From: Asterias amurensis
Taxonomy: Eukaryota > Echinodermata > Asteroidea > Forcipulatida > Asteriidae
Direction: 5' to 3'
Assembly: GCF_032118995.1 (NCBI RefSeq)
Contig: NC_092649.1
Span: 27,525,927 to 27,589,926 of the forward strand
Length of the DNA stretch: 64,000 nucleotides
This document shows, piece after piece, positions 13,798-22,305 of the stretch. Position numbers and translations under genes: made by a program. The notes under the pieces are model-generated. The model was given only the letters and a program-made list of their open reading frames with translations, did not search any database and was not told the DNA's origin. Within the stretch, counting starts at the first letter, position 1. The number at the start of each line of letters is the position of its first letter.

Positions 13798-16700
13798 GAA
13801 GTTTTCATACTGACCTCTTTCAATCGGAGCTTCTTCTTCCGTTTCTGGTGTTGGTTGGCACGGCGCCAACCGATTCTCCCTCATAAACTCCCCGAAATCT
13901 GTAATCCGATAATCGGTCACCCGGCCGCCGCACCCCTCGCTGATGGACGGTGGGTCCTCAAGGCTGGACCTAGAGGTTGCTAAGCAGTGGAGGAAGATCT
14001 CCCCTCCGTGGCTGGCCAACATGTGGGAGATGACCTTGCTGCCAACCTTACGGGGTTGCTCTAACATCACCTGACGTCCGTTCAGGAGGAAGTTGGTCAG
14101 GCAGACAGAGTGTCGGCTGTTAACCTAAAGCATTATGTACAGGCATTTTAGATGTAGACCTTTTTTGCAAAAACCCATGACACAAGCACTAACTGTTGAA
14201 TGAGGTGCATGCTAGTCTAGCTAGCGATCAAACTTGATCGCTAGCTAGACCAGGAAGTTTGTCAAGCACATAGACTGCCGGCTGTTGACCTATTGTAAAA
14301 GGCATTATAGCCATTATGTACAGGCATTATAGATTTTTCACAAATACTCATTGCCCAAGCACACACTGTTGAAGTTATGAGGGGAAGTTAAGCAGGGAAG
14401 TTACGCAGGGAAATTTGCAAAGAAGTTACAAAGGGAAGTTCTCAAACAAATATACACAGGGAAGTAACCAAAAGGAAGCTACCATGGAAAGTATTAAAGT
14501 ATCAAATTAAGTTATCTAGGGATTTACCACCGAAACATTTAAGGTAGGATTTGAAACTTTGCATGGTGGAAATACGATATGGAAAGGTTTGCGGTAACAC
14601 CATGTAATGACTATCTCTTAATGAGTTCGGGTGGTTCCGAAAAGAACCAATGGTTTCAACTCGAATTTTAATCAGTATGCTCTAATCGTCTTCTGGAGAA
14701 AAAGGAATTTAACAAGTGAAATATCAAAGGGACATTACCCAAGGAAGTTGGAAAACCTCGGAAAACCACAGGAAGTTATTCCAAAAAAAATTATATCCAA
14801 GTTTATCCATAGAGATTCAGAAGGAAATATCAGTGAAGTTTAACACAAGGAAAATACCAAAAGGAGTTTATCTACAGCACATTGCTCAAATAATTTAACT
14901 CAAAATCTTAACCACAGAAAATTTCCAGTAAACTGTAACAAAATCTGTTTACTAAGAACAGGCTTTTCTTCTCTCTTTCACATGAAAAGAAAACCTCTTT
15001 GTTCTTCTGTTCAAAACAAAACCAAATTGAACATACCCCAACAGGTGAAACTCTGTAAGCTCCTCCGCAATGAAGCAATTCTGGAAAAGAGAAAAATCAA
15101 ACAAAGAATCAATGTGATTTGCGTATTCAAGAAGAAAGGGTGCTAAGAAGGTCGCCCTCGTTTAGTGTAGAATTTAAAAATCAAGGAACCAAAGGATAGT
15201 ACGAAAGATCAACGCAAGCAAAGGTGTGCAACTTCTGAGTTCTGTATACCAAAGCATGAACATTACCAGTACATGCATTTCGAAGTTCACATCCGGGTGT
15301 CAGTAATCATGGCTGTGGGGGACAGCCAACGGAACAGGGTGTTATTTATTGGAAATGCCCCAGCTTGAGAGTGCAGTACACTTACACTCGTTTCAGACAG
15401 GTGCACCAGAAACAATGAGGAGCGACTCTAGTCGATCTGAACGACTGCAACAATTGATCCTTCCACTTTTAGCACGTCCAGTCACTCCTTACTTTTATAG
15501 ACGTCAAACTTTTCATGTACTTAATTCAGAAATTTGTCCAAGACGCCTCTGGAGCGCCTGTCTAGAACGGCTAATTGCTCAGCCACAACACATGAAATAA
15601 AACAAATAAAAATAAAACCCAGGAAAAAAAGCCTCACCTACTGAGCTGGAGCGTGGTTGACACCACTTCAACAAGATATTGTTACTCTCTGGCGACTTTG
15701 TTACTGTGGCAACAGGCCCTTTGGTTGAGATCACCATGGTGTTTGAAGGCTCTGGCTCCGGCTGATTGGTCATGACGGATTCCAGTTTGCGTAAGTCAAA
15801 ATGCGCTTCCTTAAGGTGGAGTAGCTCCACGTCATAATTTGCCGAACTCATAGCATTTTGCTCCTCCTGGAATAAGAATTTTTAGAAATAATAATAACAC
15901 ACAGCTATCATTTTATTTTATCTCATCTGTTTTATGTGGTTGTGAAGCCAAGGACTCGCAGAAAAGCAAAGTTAAAGGAACATTACAGGATTGGTTTTTG
16001 CTAACAAAACAGTTGCTGGCATTGTAAGCACTTTATGTAATCCACCATATCCATGAACCGACACCCGTAGAAGTTTGAGAACGATTGGTCACAAGTAGAA
16101 AAAAAGGCATCAGTTAAAAATAAAATGCTCTCTGAGTGATAAACTCAAAAAACGGGAAATTGGTTTTATTTGCTTCCCATCAAATATGACATTTCAGACA
16201 GAAATATTTCAAGGGATGTTTTCTACTATCATCATTAGACCGTGCAAATCGTTGGACATTGTGTTTTGTGTCCTACAAAGAGCACCCAATTGAGATAGGC
16301 AAGGACATGTGGAGTGTCATGGCCTAGCGGTTAAAAGCACCAAACTCAAGCCCTGGCGTTTAATTAGCAGAGTTTGGGTGCAATCGACTCCCTGTTGTGA
16401 CACTGTTATCCTTAAGCAAGACAATAAACCATGATTACTTTATAAAAGTTGGGGAGGTGTAGTGCTTTCTGCTTTACCAACCAGGTAAAGATGGATGATA
16501 CCCAAGCCTACATCTGTATGGACTGTAAAAGGGCTAACTGTGTTTCAAACCCAAGAGTAGGCGGCAATGGCCCCCAGCATTGTATGTGACATCTTTACCT
16601 TCATTGGAATGCCGGTTACTGTGGTAATAGCCAAGTCGTAGTGTTTCTGTACCAGCTGAGAGAGTTTATTAGCGAGGTGCCGTCCAGCTTTGGCAGAGTG

Positions 16701-19700
16701 TATCTCAGCAGTGAGGTGCGATGATAGCACTGTGGGGGGTCTGTCCTTGACTGCTCCTTCTTTATTCGTGGGGAGGACGTTTATGAGAGTCAGTTGACAG
16801 TTGGTGATAGGTATGAGGCTGCGGGAGGATGAAAACAGTTCATAGAGTTAACAAATAGTACTTAGGCCAAATAACAAAAAATACCAGTTGGATTTTTCAA
16901 AAAAGAGGAGGATGAGGGCCGTTCTATTTACTGTTTACATTTTTTTTTTTCAAGATGGCTGCTAAGTATTTCAAATCAAACAGGCCACCAATTCTTCAGT
17001 TTGAATCAACCGCAAACTTATTTATACCTATTAGCTGCATGAGGACCTGTGTTAACACTAACACTAACAGGGTCGGATAACACTAAAAAGATTTGCTGGT
17101 AGGCATTCACTAATATTGTTTTATGAAACAGACGGTTACAAGTGTTCGAGAGCAACAAGTTAGATTCGGGAAAAGCTCCTAGGCCAGTCCTTTTGAAAAG
17201 ATGGATTTTTTTTTTTATACAAAAATCAAAAAATAGTAAAAAGTAAAAAAAAAGGATGCGGCCCCAAAAAAGGATGGGGGCGGGGACGATCAACTGTTTT
17301 TTTAAATTTATTTGGCCTTATCGAGTTCTTGACAATTTTTGCATCGTCCTTTGGGTGGGACGTAAAGCCATAGGTCCAGTGTGTTGTGTAATACATGTAA
17401 AAGAACCCAGTGCACTAATCGTAAACAAAGCGAATTTGTCCCCTTGTGTACCTGGTTTGACTATCTGTACATGTATATTGCACTACAGCACCTTGAGGTA
17501 AAACGGTGATGAAACAATCGAAACGCACAGATTTGTATGCGCAGCGCACACAGGATTGGCAAATGAACAACCTCCTTGAGGGCGCCCTACTGAACTTATG
17601 TCATGTTCATAAGGTCTATAAACTTACTTTTCATTATCTCCTGACAGCAGCAATTTATTCTGTTGTGCAATAGTATCCCGAACACACTCTATCAACATAT
17701 CACCGTGAGATTCACTGTAAAGAACAAATGCAAAACATACATGGATACAGCAGTAGGTTACCAACCAAAGCAGAATGTGGAGTAGCTTACAAGTGATTGG
17801 TTCCCTTGCCCCCCTTTTCCGCCTGGTCATGGCACCAATTAATGAACACTTCCCGAAAAATCAATTTTTTTTTATCTCTAGCTGTGCTCCGTGCTCATAT
17901 TGTCACCATTTTCATGAAAACAACACATCTCAAAGGCACTGGACACCTTTGGTTATTGTCAAAGACCACTCTTCTCACTTGGTCATGTTGGTGTATCTCA
18001 ACATGCGCATAAAATAACAAACCTGAGAAAATTTAAACTCAATTGGACGTCGAAATTGCGAGAGAATAATGGAAGAAAAAACACCCTTGTTTTATAAAGT
18101 TGTGTGCTTTCAGATGCTTGATTTCGGGACCTCAGCTGAGGTCTCACATTCAATTCAAATATTTACGTGAAAAATTACTCCTTTTTTCTCAAAAACTGTT
18201 ACTTCAGAGGGGGCCCTTTCTCACGATGTATACTATCAACAGCTCTCCATTGCTCGTTACCAAGTAAGTTTTTGTGTAAACAATTATTTTGAGTAGTTAT
18301 CATAGTGTCCATGCCTTTAAAATTACAAATTATTCATTACTACAGGACGGGGCCTGTATCTCAACAACTGCAGTTTGCATTTTCACTACGTGCCACAGGC
18401 CCAAAAAGGGCATTGTAATACGATGCAACAGAAGAGCGTAAAATGTAGGTCAAATCGCTTTTTTAGGTTTAAATAATTTTAGCATTTAAGACTCAGGCTT
18501 TTAGCGCAGGGCCACGACCCTGCCGGTTTTAAACGGCCATTTAAGAACTTGTTACTACCCTTTTATCCCCTTATTTAAAACTGTGTAAGTTTAATTTAGA
18601 ATGTGGACATTGTGTTTTGTGGCCTACAAAAAGTACCCAGACCCTTTAAGGACACGACCGGGACAATTACCTTTTAACCGAGGTGATACAGATGATGTGA
18701 CCTCTGTTGAGTACCTTCTCGCCTCCTTCCTCTTCGTTCAGCGCCGCTTGAGTCTGCAGCTGCAGATCAGTTCCTGCAGTCATCACCTCCACAGCAGACG
18801 ATAGACCGTTGAGGATGCTGGCATCGTTGCTCTTAGGGCCACGGAGGGGAGGTAAACCTGCTAGGGACACCATCAGCTACGGGAAGATCATCATCATAAG
18901 ACAACGTCAGCAATTTCACAAACAGCAAACTCATTACAAAAACCATACTTTTTGGCAAATCTGTGCTCTTACACTTGTCAGACATCAATTGAAGGCAGTG
19001 GACACTATTGGTAATTCCTCAAAATAATTATTATCATAAAACCTTTCTTGATTACGAGTAATGGGGAGAGGTTGATAGTATAAAACATTGTGAGAAACAG
19101 CTCCCTCTGAAGTGACTTAGTTTTCGAGAAAGAAGTAATTTTCCACAAATTTGATTTTGAGACCTCAAGTTTAGAATTTGAAGGTCTCGAAATCAAGCAG
19201 CTGAAAGCACACAATTCCTGTGACAAGGGTGTTTTTTTCTTTCATAGTTATCTCGCAACTCTGACCACCAATCACGCTCAAATTTTCACTGGTTTGTTAT
19301 TTTATGCATATGTTGATATACACCAAGTGAGAAGACTGGCCTGTAACAATTACCAATAGTGTCCAGTGTCTTTAAACTTACACAGTTCGAAGATAATGAT
19401 AGTTGAAAGCTTCCCTTCAAATATTACTTACTGAGGTGCTGTAGTTTTAGAGAAATAAGTGAAGCAAGTCACAAAATAGTTTTCGTCGCATCTTGCTTTT
19501 AAACTGTAAAAGCAGAGCCATAACAATGGGCCCTAGAGTTTGAGTTTGGTGCTCTTATAATCACATCCCAAACCATAGAGTTATATATAAGAACTAGAGG
19601 GCGCACGAGTGATGCTTCGTGCACAAACGCCACGGGACCGCAAGATGACAAGCGCGTCATTCTGCACGCGCGTTGAATATGAAATACATGTTTGAGGTTT

Positions 19701-21998
19701 TTTTTATTGAACGCTCACGCGATGCTGTTTGTTCAACTTACAAAATGGCCGCACAAACACACGCTGTGAGATAGCTGTTTTGTCAACTTAGAAAATGGCC
19801 GCCTGCTCGTTTACCGGGGCGCGTATATAGGCCAGTGCTCGCTCTAGTTCTTATACATAACTCTATGTCCCAAACAGACTTACCTGAGAAATATTCTGGT
19901 CCTCTTGGTTCCATGTATTGAGAGGCCTTGCCTGTGTGTCACTCGCCAAAACACTGATCTGAAACATTAAATTACAACAAAACTTCTTTGAACCCTCCTA
20001 CTCTTGTAACGCCCTCCAGTAATAACATAAAATTTATAAGGCGCACAGCATCTGAAATAGTACCATTCAAAGGCGCCGTTGTCTGAAACATCAAAATACA
20101 ACAAAATGTCTTTAAACCCCTCCTACTTGTAACATTTTCCAGCGAGTTGACCGACCACCACAAAGTAACATGAATTGTGTACAGTGACAAAATGATGCTA
20201 AGAAACTGAACAGTGTCAAATGTAATTTTAAGGGTTAACATTATTAATTTTGGTTTTATCCTTACACCGATGTTTATACTCAGTCTCCAATAAAAACATT
20301 ACCAAGCAAGACACCATTTTTTAGTTACTACCACAGTCTGAAAACCAACTTTCTTTAGTTTGTGCCAGGTACTGAATGCTTGGGCAAATCAGTCACAAGA
20401 AGTACAAGCCGGGTACACCTGACCCCTAAACCGGGTAGTGGATGCACAGGGAAAACAACAAATTAATTGCTTGCAAAAGAAGGCAGAGTAGATGCCCTGC
20501 GGGAATCTCCGAATATGTAATGTACAATGTAATGTTATGCTTTAAGTATAATATAAGTTATCACACAAGCGCGAGTGGAATATGGAAAAATATAGCGCTT
20601 CTGCGTCCCATTACCAACGAGGCCGAAGGCCGAGTTGGATATGGGACGCAGACGCGCAGACGCGCTATATTTTTCCGTATTTCCACGAGCGCGTGGGATA
20701 ACGTATTTATCTTCAAGCAAACTTGGCAAGTGACATAAAACACACAAGATGCAGGTAGTGATATTAGCCATGCAATATAGGTTTTTAAAACACACCTCTT
20801 GCTCGTTCTGTATTCTGGTTGGCTAAAACACGGTCACGTGGGATGAACTAATATAGGCTCGTGAACGCGCACGCCTGTTTTGCGGGAATAGTACCAGAGC
20901 GGGAACTAGTCTTTGCAAATAGTGCCCATGGTAACAGCGCCCTCTCTTGACTTGAACCCTAACCGTGAACAACAACTACAAAACTCCTTTTTCTGTTCTT
21001 ATTTGTTACCTCCTTGCCAGTCAATATGTGTAAAGTATCGCCACTCCATTCTGAAAATCTGATTGGAGGATTAGCGCGTACTTGAAGATAAAGCCTTTTA
21101 AAAGGAAGCATTAACACTGCATACTAAATACTTTCTGTGAATAAAATCGCAGGCAAATAACTCGAGTGGGATTTAAACCCCATTCAAATATCCGGTTAAT
21201 GGCGAATAGGTTTTCCTATCCGTAACCACGAATATCCGGTTAATTTTGGATAGTTGGCCAGCGGTATCCGAATAACAAAATTTCACTATTCGCCCAGCAC
21301 TACCCATGACCTTCACACTTCTAGAGTCAGTGTCTTACCAACTAGACCACTGAGATTGTCCGGTAGCTATTGGTGTACGGGTAAAACCCAAAATTAATAT
21401 TCTTCATCCCCAATGCAAATTCAACAAGTATATCATTGCAGTACCCGCTGCTATAACTTAGGATTTGAACTGCAGCTAGCTACCGGGCAATCTCGGTGGT
21501 CCCGTTAAGGCGGATGGTGTCTGGGAAGAAGTAGCCTTTCAGAAAGTTTGTGCGGGTTGTGCGGGTTGATGGAACAAGGAGGTTCATATAAGTACCGAGT
21601 ATACAGTGCTAACAAACATCAGTGTATCCCAGATGCAAATTTAACAAAAGAAGTTCATATTGTTTCCTCTGGTAGAAAACATCTATTAGAAACCCTTTTG
21701 AAAATTAACATTTGTTAGAAACCCTTTATTTTGGCACATAAAAATCTGTTAGAAACCCTTATGCTCTTACCAACTTTCCCTTCGGGAAGATGTCAAATAC
21801 AACCCTGCAGTACTCCAGAACGGACTCGATGCTACACGTCCACAACGACTTACAGAACGGCGCCAAGGGTATGAAACCTGTAGACCGAGTCTTGCTCAGA
21901 GCAACTACATCAAATTCAACTGGGTGTTCACATGACTCTGCAAAAAATGGCCCATGGTCCAGGACGTAGACGGTTTTGTGAGAAGCAGGGAAGGACAT
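5843..21998 (-). CDS. INTS13: Integrator complex subunit 13 (Asunder), complete, 14 coding exons
   Basis: Non-catalytic Integrator subunit. With INTS10 and INTS14 it forms a module that binds nucleic acid and the cleavage module during snRNA and promoter-proximal transcript processing; Asunder is also known for mitotic dynein recruitment. Exons: 21998-21771, 19958-19884, 18876-18671, 17714-17628, 16818-16599, 15866-15638, 15080-15037, 14124-13815, 13483-13407, 11740-11583, 10479-10246, 8451-8333, 7185-7041, 5879-5843. They sum to 2,169 nt, or 722 aa (human 706). Recognition residues: SHKTVYVLDHG, SKSLWTCSIES-like, NRGHIICIT, AGRHLA, SANYDVELLH, LEQPRKVGSKVISHML, GGRVTDYRITDFGEFMRENR, RGKGPKR. 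The C-terminal cleavage-module-binding segment (SLLSLWSGRIN, about residues 665-711) is intact. The start aligns with the human N terminus. Donors of exons 8 and 12 are the weaker GTCAGT. Intron 7 holds a copy of the start of exon 8. Confidence 0.96.
6216..6321. mobile_element. Harbinger-type MITE, 106 bp, TTA target duplication
   Basis: The arms GGCCTCGTCTGGAACAGCG and, from the other end, GGCCGTGTCCGAAACAGCG are inverted repeats that continue into CTACGGCTACAG-like and TAGATC-like inner sequence. TTA flanks both sides (6213-6215, 6322-6324). A 3-bp TWA duplication is characteristic of PIF/Harbinger; the assignment rests on that and the inverted ends. It lies just beyond the INTS13 last coding exon, within intron 13. 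Confidence 0.75.
6451..6892 (+). mobile_element. family A inverted-repeat element (MITE-like)
   Basis: Starts CACAGGACACTATTGGTAAT and ends in the inverted match ATTACCAATAGTGTCTGCC. Internally it has the family's conserved blocks (CAAAGACCAGTCTTCTCAC, a GAGACCTCAAATTC palindromic pair, CACTTCAGAGGGAGC). Five other copies lie in the window. This copy is interrupted by a 57-bp insertion at 6577-6633. It sits in INTS13 intron 13. Confidence 0.85.
6577..6633 (+). mobile_element. 57-bp Penelope-like fragment with 13-bp target duplication
   Basis: The insert carries GACTCTGCTAGGGTCGAAAC followed by GTCAGGCC. It is flanked on both sides by the identical 13-mer GAGATAATAATTA (6564-6576 and 6634-6646), a direct sign of target-primed insertion into the older family A element. 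GACTC and GGGTC can pair, and the following GAAAC-GTC resembles the hammerhead-ribozyme core carried by Penelope-like elements. The CTGATGA half of that core is not preserved. The family assignment is inference. Confidence 0.6.
7910..8087. mobile_element. MITE with CATACTTCTGCGAATGC ends
   Basis: The left end AGCCCGGATCATACTTCTGC and the right end read inward (CTGGTTCATACTTGCTGCAA) are inverted repeats that continue into GCGAATGC. The interior has paired TTCGCA and GCGAATTTGTGACGTC motifs. A shorter relative is at 9362-9485. Both lie in INTS13 introns. Confidence 0.7.
8094..8301. mobile_element. family C element, right part
   Basis: The right end (GTAGTGTTCCTTTAAA) is the inverse of the family C start, and the middle (ACTTCTACAGG, AAAACATTT, TCAGTGAGCAG) matches the copies at 15972 and 60877. 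The left end is less clear. Confidence 0.55.
8911..9301 (+). mobile_element. family A inverted-repeat element
   Basis: Same layout as the copy at 6451. It starts TTAAAGGTACTCGACACATT and ends AATTACCAAGAGTGTCCAC. It is full length by comparison with its relatives and moderately diverged. It lies in INTS13 intron 11. Confidence 0.85.
9362..9485. mobile_element. diverged MITE related to 7910-8087
   Basis: Begins AAGCCTGGTTCATACTTACT and ends with GAATTTGCATTTGGCTT. The interior keeps TTCACTGCGAATTTGTGATG, as in the better copy. Confidence 0.6.
9930..10016 (+). mobile_element. LINE 3' tail with (TTGAA)n microsatellite
   Basis: TAATTTAGCCTTTGGCTAC, then AATAAAATACC, then four TTGAA repeats. The same kind of tail appears near 6960-7020 and 38040-38090. 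This is a typical 3' end of a CR1/L2-like non-LTR element; no coding part is left here. Confidence 0.55.
11040..11535 (+). mobile_element. SINE-like element with LINE-shared tail
   Basis: Contains a tRNA-like segment (GAATCAAACCGGGGTCACC, GAGCGCTTAACGCACACGCC), then GTCCCTGAGCAAGGCACTTT, and ends TCGGGTGTAAAAAGCGCTAT. The GCGCTAT tail resembles the LINE 3' end at about 39420, as expected when a SINE borrows a LINE's reverse transcriptase. It lies in INTS13 intron 10 and ends about 50 bp from exon 10. Confidence 0.65.
11894..12268 (-). mobile_element. family B inverted-repeat element
   Basis: Ends TTAAAGCCATCGAACCCTTT and the inverse GGGTCCAACGACTTTAA. The middle has the family's CTCGCTGTCGAGAATTG palindrome and CCGCGCGTTTTGCCGTG. 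Better preserved relatives are at 34142 and 54024. Confidence 0.8.
13030..13200. mobile_element. tRNA-derived SINE fragment
   Basis: GGTGGGATTCAAACCCACCC resembles a T-arm/B-box in reverse, followed by GTCTTACCAACTAGATTGCC, an A-box-like stretch on the minus strand. The flank GCACAGTATACTCAGTACTT is shared with 21100 and 53265, so it belongs to a dispersed family. Not a functional tRNA gene. Confidence 0.55.
13764..13796 (+). repeat. (TTA)n microsatellite
   Basis: An uninterrupted run of TTA triplets ending 19 bp downstream of the INTS13 exon 8 donor. Confidence 0.95.
14215..14250. repeat. perfect 17-bp-arm palindrome with 2-nt loop
   Basis: GTCTAGCTAGCGATCAA is followed by AC and then its exact reverse complement. 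It lies exactly between the two copies of the exon-8-start duplication. Confidence 0.95.
14251..14289 (-). pseudogene. vestigial copy of the start of INTS13 exon 8
   Basis: Read on the minus strand, an AATAG acceptor-like site is followed by codons for VNSRQSMCLTNFL. The true exon 8 begins VNSRHSVCLTNFL. The frame then runs through GTC to a TAG in the adjoining palindrome, so use of this site would truncate INTS13 unless a nearby donor rescued it. Most differences from the true exon are at third codon positions (GTC/GTT, CGG/CGA, TTG/CTG, ACA/ACC). Confidence 0.8.
15972..16260 (+). mobile_element. family C element
   Basis: Begins TTAAAGGAACATTACAGGAT like the copy at 60877, followed by AACAAAACAGTTGCTGGCAT. 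The right boundary is unclear: the sequence runs into GGACATTGTGTTTTGTG, shared with 18605 and 32200. Confidence 0.6.
16313..16400 (+). mobile_element. tRNA-derived SINE head
   Basis: ATGGCCTAGCGGTTAAAAGC matches an A-box and D-arm; GGGTGCAATCGACTCCCTG stands where a T-arm would be. A close relative lies on the minus strand at 55080-55180. Not a functional tRNA. Confidence 0.65.
16870..17310 (+). mobile_element. family E dispersed repeat
   Basis: Shares long blocks with 36400-36800: CAAACAGGCCACC, TGCATGAGGACCTGTGTTAA, AACAGGGTCGGAT, TTGTTTTATGAAACAGAC and GGCGGGGACGATCAACTG. No clear terminal inverted repeats or coding region were seen, so its class is unknown. Confidence 0.7.
17350..17500 (+). 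mobile_element. SINE 3'-type fragment
   Basis: GGTGGGACGTAAAGCCATAG, GGTCCAGTGTGTTGTGTAA and GTAAAAGAACCCAGTGCAC form a block also present, diverged, at 27190-27240. The shared AAAAGAACCC(A/G)GT core marks it as a dispersed retroposon tail. Confidence 0.5.
17502..17620. mobile_element. MITE fragment related to 63344-63499
   Basis: AACGGTGATGAAACAATCGA, AACGCACAGAT, GAGGGCGCCCTACTGAA and CATAAGGTCTATAA follow the order seen in the fuller copy near the right end of the window. Only the right-hand end is kept. Confidence 0.6.
17932..18320 (+). mobile_element. family A inverted-repeat element
   Basis: AAAGGCACTGGACACCTTTG at the left and AGTGTCCATGCCTTT at the right, with the conserved GACCTCAGCTGAGGTC inner palindrome. 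It lies in INTS13 intron 3. Confidence 0.85.
18992..19375 (-). mobile_element. family A inverted-repeat element
   Basis: Orientation is opposite to the 6451 copy: AAGGCAGTGGACACTATTGG comes first beside AATAATTATTATC, and the CAGTCTTCTCAC block (reversed) lies near the right end. It lies in INTS13 intron 2. Confidence 0.85.
19575..19866. mobile_element. 292-bp MITE with ATAGAGTTAT ends
   Basis: The left end ATAGAGTTATATATAAGAAC and the right end read inward (ATAGAGTTATGTATAAGAAC) are near-perfect terminal inverted repeats that continue TAGAG. The interior is CpG-rich and holds two AAAATGGCCGC motifs. Its right end is 18 bp from the donor of INTS13 exon 2. Confidence 0.85.
19959..20149 (-). 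repeat. diverged tandem duplication at the INTS13 exon 2 acceptor
   Basis: The intron next to exon 2 (19959-20028) and 20082-20149 share TCTGAAACAT, AATACAACAAAA-like and CCCTCCTACT...TTGTAAC. The second copy keeps an acceptor-like TTTCAG at about 20081 on the minus strand but no recognisable exon 2 sequence after it. Confidence 0.7.
20548..20712. mobile_element. palindromic MITE, about 165 bp
   Basis: The arms run AAGTTATCACACAAGCGCGA and, from the right, TACGTTATCCCACGCGCTCG. Both continue into GGAAAAATATAGCGC and TGCGTCCCAT, then GAGGCCGAAGGCCGAGT forms the centre. Nearly the whole element can fold into one hairpin. It lies in INTS13 intron 1. Confidence 0.85.
21100..21500. mobile_element. 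SINE fragment split by a nested insertion
   Basis: AACTCGAGTGGGATTTAAAC and GTCTTACCAACTAGACCACT match the contiguous SINE at 13080-13170. Here they are parted by about 120 bp containing ATATCCGGTTAATGG and its partial inverse. This indicates insertion of a short element into an older SINE. Confidence 0.5.
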
Positions 21999-22034
21999 AG
22001 TTGATGGTGTCGAAATCTTCAGAGGTTGAAACAA
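21999..22034 (-). other. INTS13: INTS13 5' UTR next to a likely UTR acceptor
   Basis: Just upstream of the start codon the minus strand reads TTTGTTTTTTCAACAG, a strong pyrimidine-rich acceptor, then about 36 bp of leader. This implies a non-coding first exon further right. A candidate is the strong donor AACC/GTAAGTATCC at 25191/25190. The link is an inference. Confidence 0.45.
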
Positions 22035-22083
22035 CTGTTGAAAAAACAAAATGGAATTATTAGTACGATTATAGAATGCAAGG

Positions 22084-22305
22084 CCGTTTCAAGGGTAAAA
22101 GTAAGAACAGGCCTGTACATGTATGTTTCATTTTTGAAAGGGCAAGGGAATTAAGGCATTTTCTCCTTGGTAAAGGGTACTCTATGAGGAAATTGTTATG
22201 AGGAAATTGCAAATTTCAACTGGGGATTTCAAGGGCACCAAGGCAATGACCAAGGGGCACAGAGGCAATCACGGTGTTGCCTCTATAAAGTATAAGGCTT
22301 GTGAG
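22084..22305. mobile_element. family D element (GCCTGATACTTCA-type), diverged
   Basis: TGACCAAGGGGCACAGAGGC, TTGCCTCTATAAAG and TATAAGGCTTGTGA match the right end of the compact copy at 36084-36249. The left end resembles GCAAGGCCGTTTCAAGGG. Confidence 0.55.

Larger units (their letters stand above)
14088..14375 (-). repeat. diverged tandem duplication spanning INTS13 exon 8 acceptor
   Basis: Two diverged copies of about 115-125 bp stand side by side: 14088-14203, holding the real exon 8 acceptor and first 12 codons, and 14251-14375. They share GGCTGTTAACC/GGCTGTTGACC, ATTATGTACAGGCATT and CAAGCAC...ACTGTTGAA. The duplication ends at a perfect 17-bp-arm palindrome (14215-14250). Confidence 0.85.

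Noticed and set aside
13900-14070. Internal start codons near 14070 as an alternative INTS13 start
   Set aside because: Full homology continues upstream through seven exons to 21998 with consistent phases.
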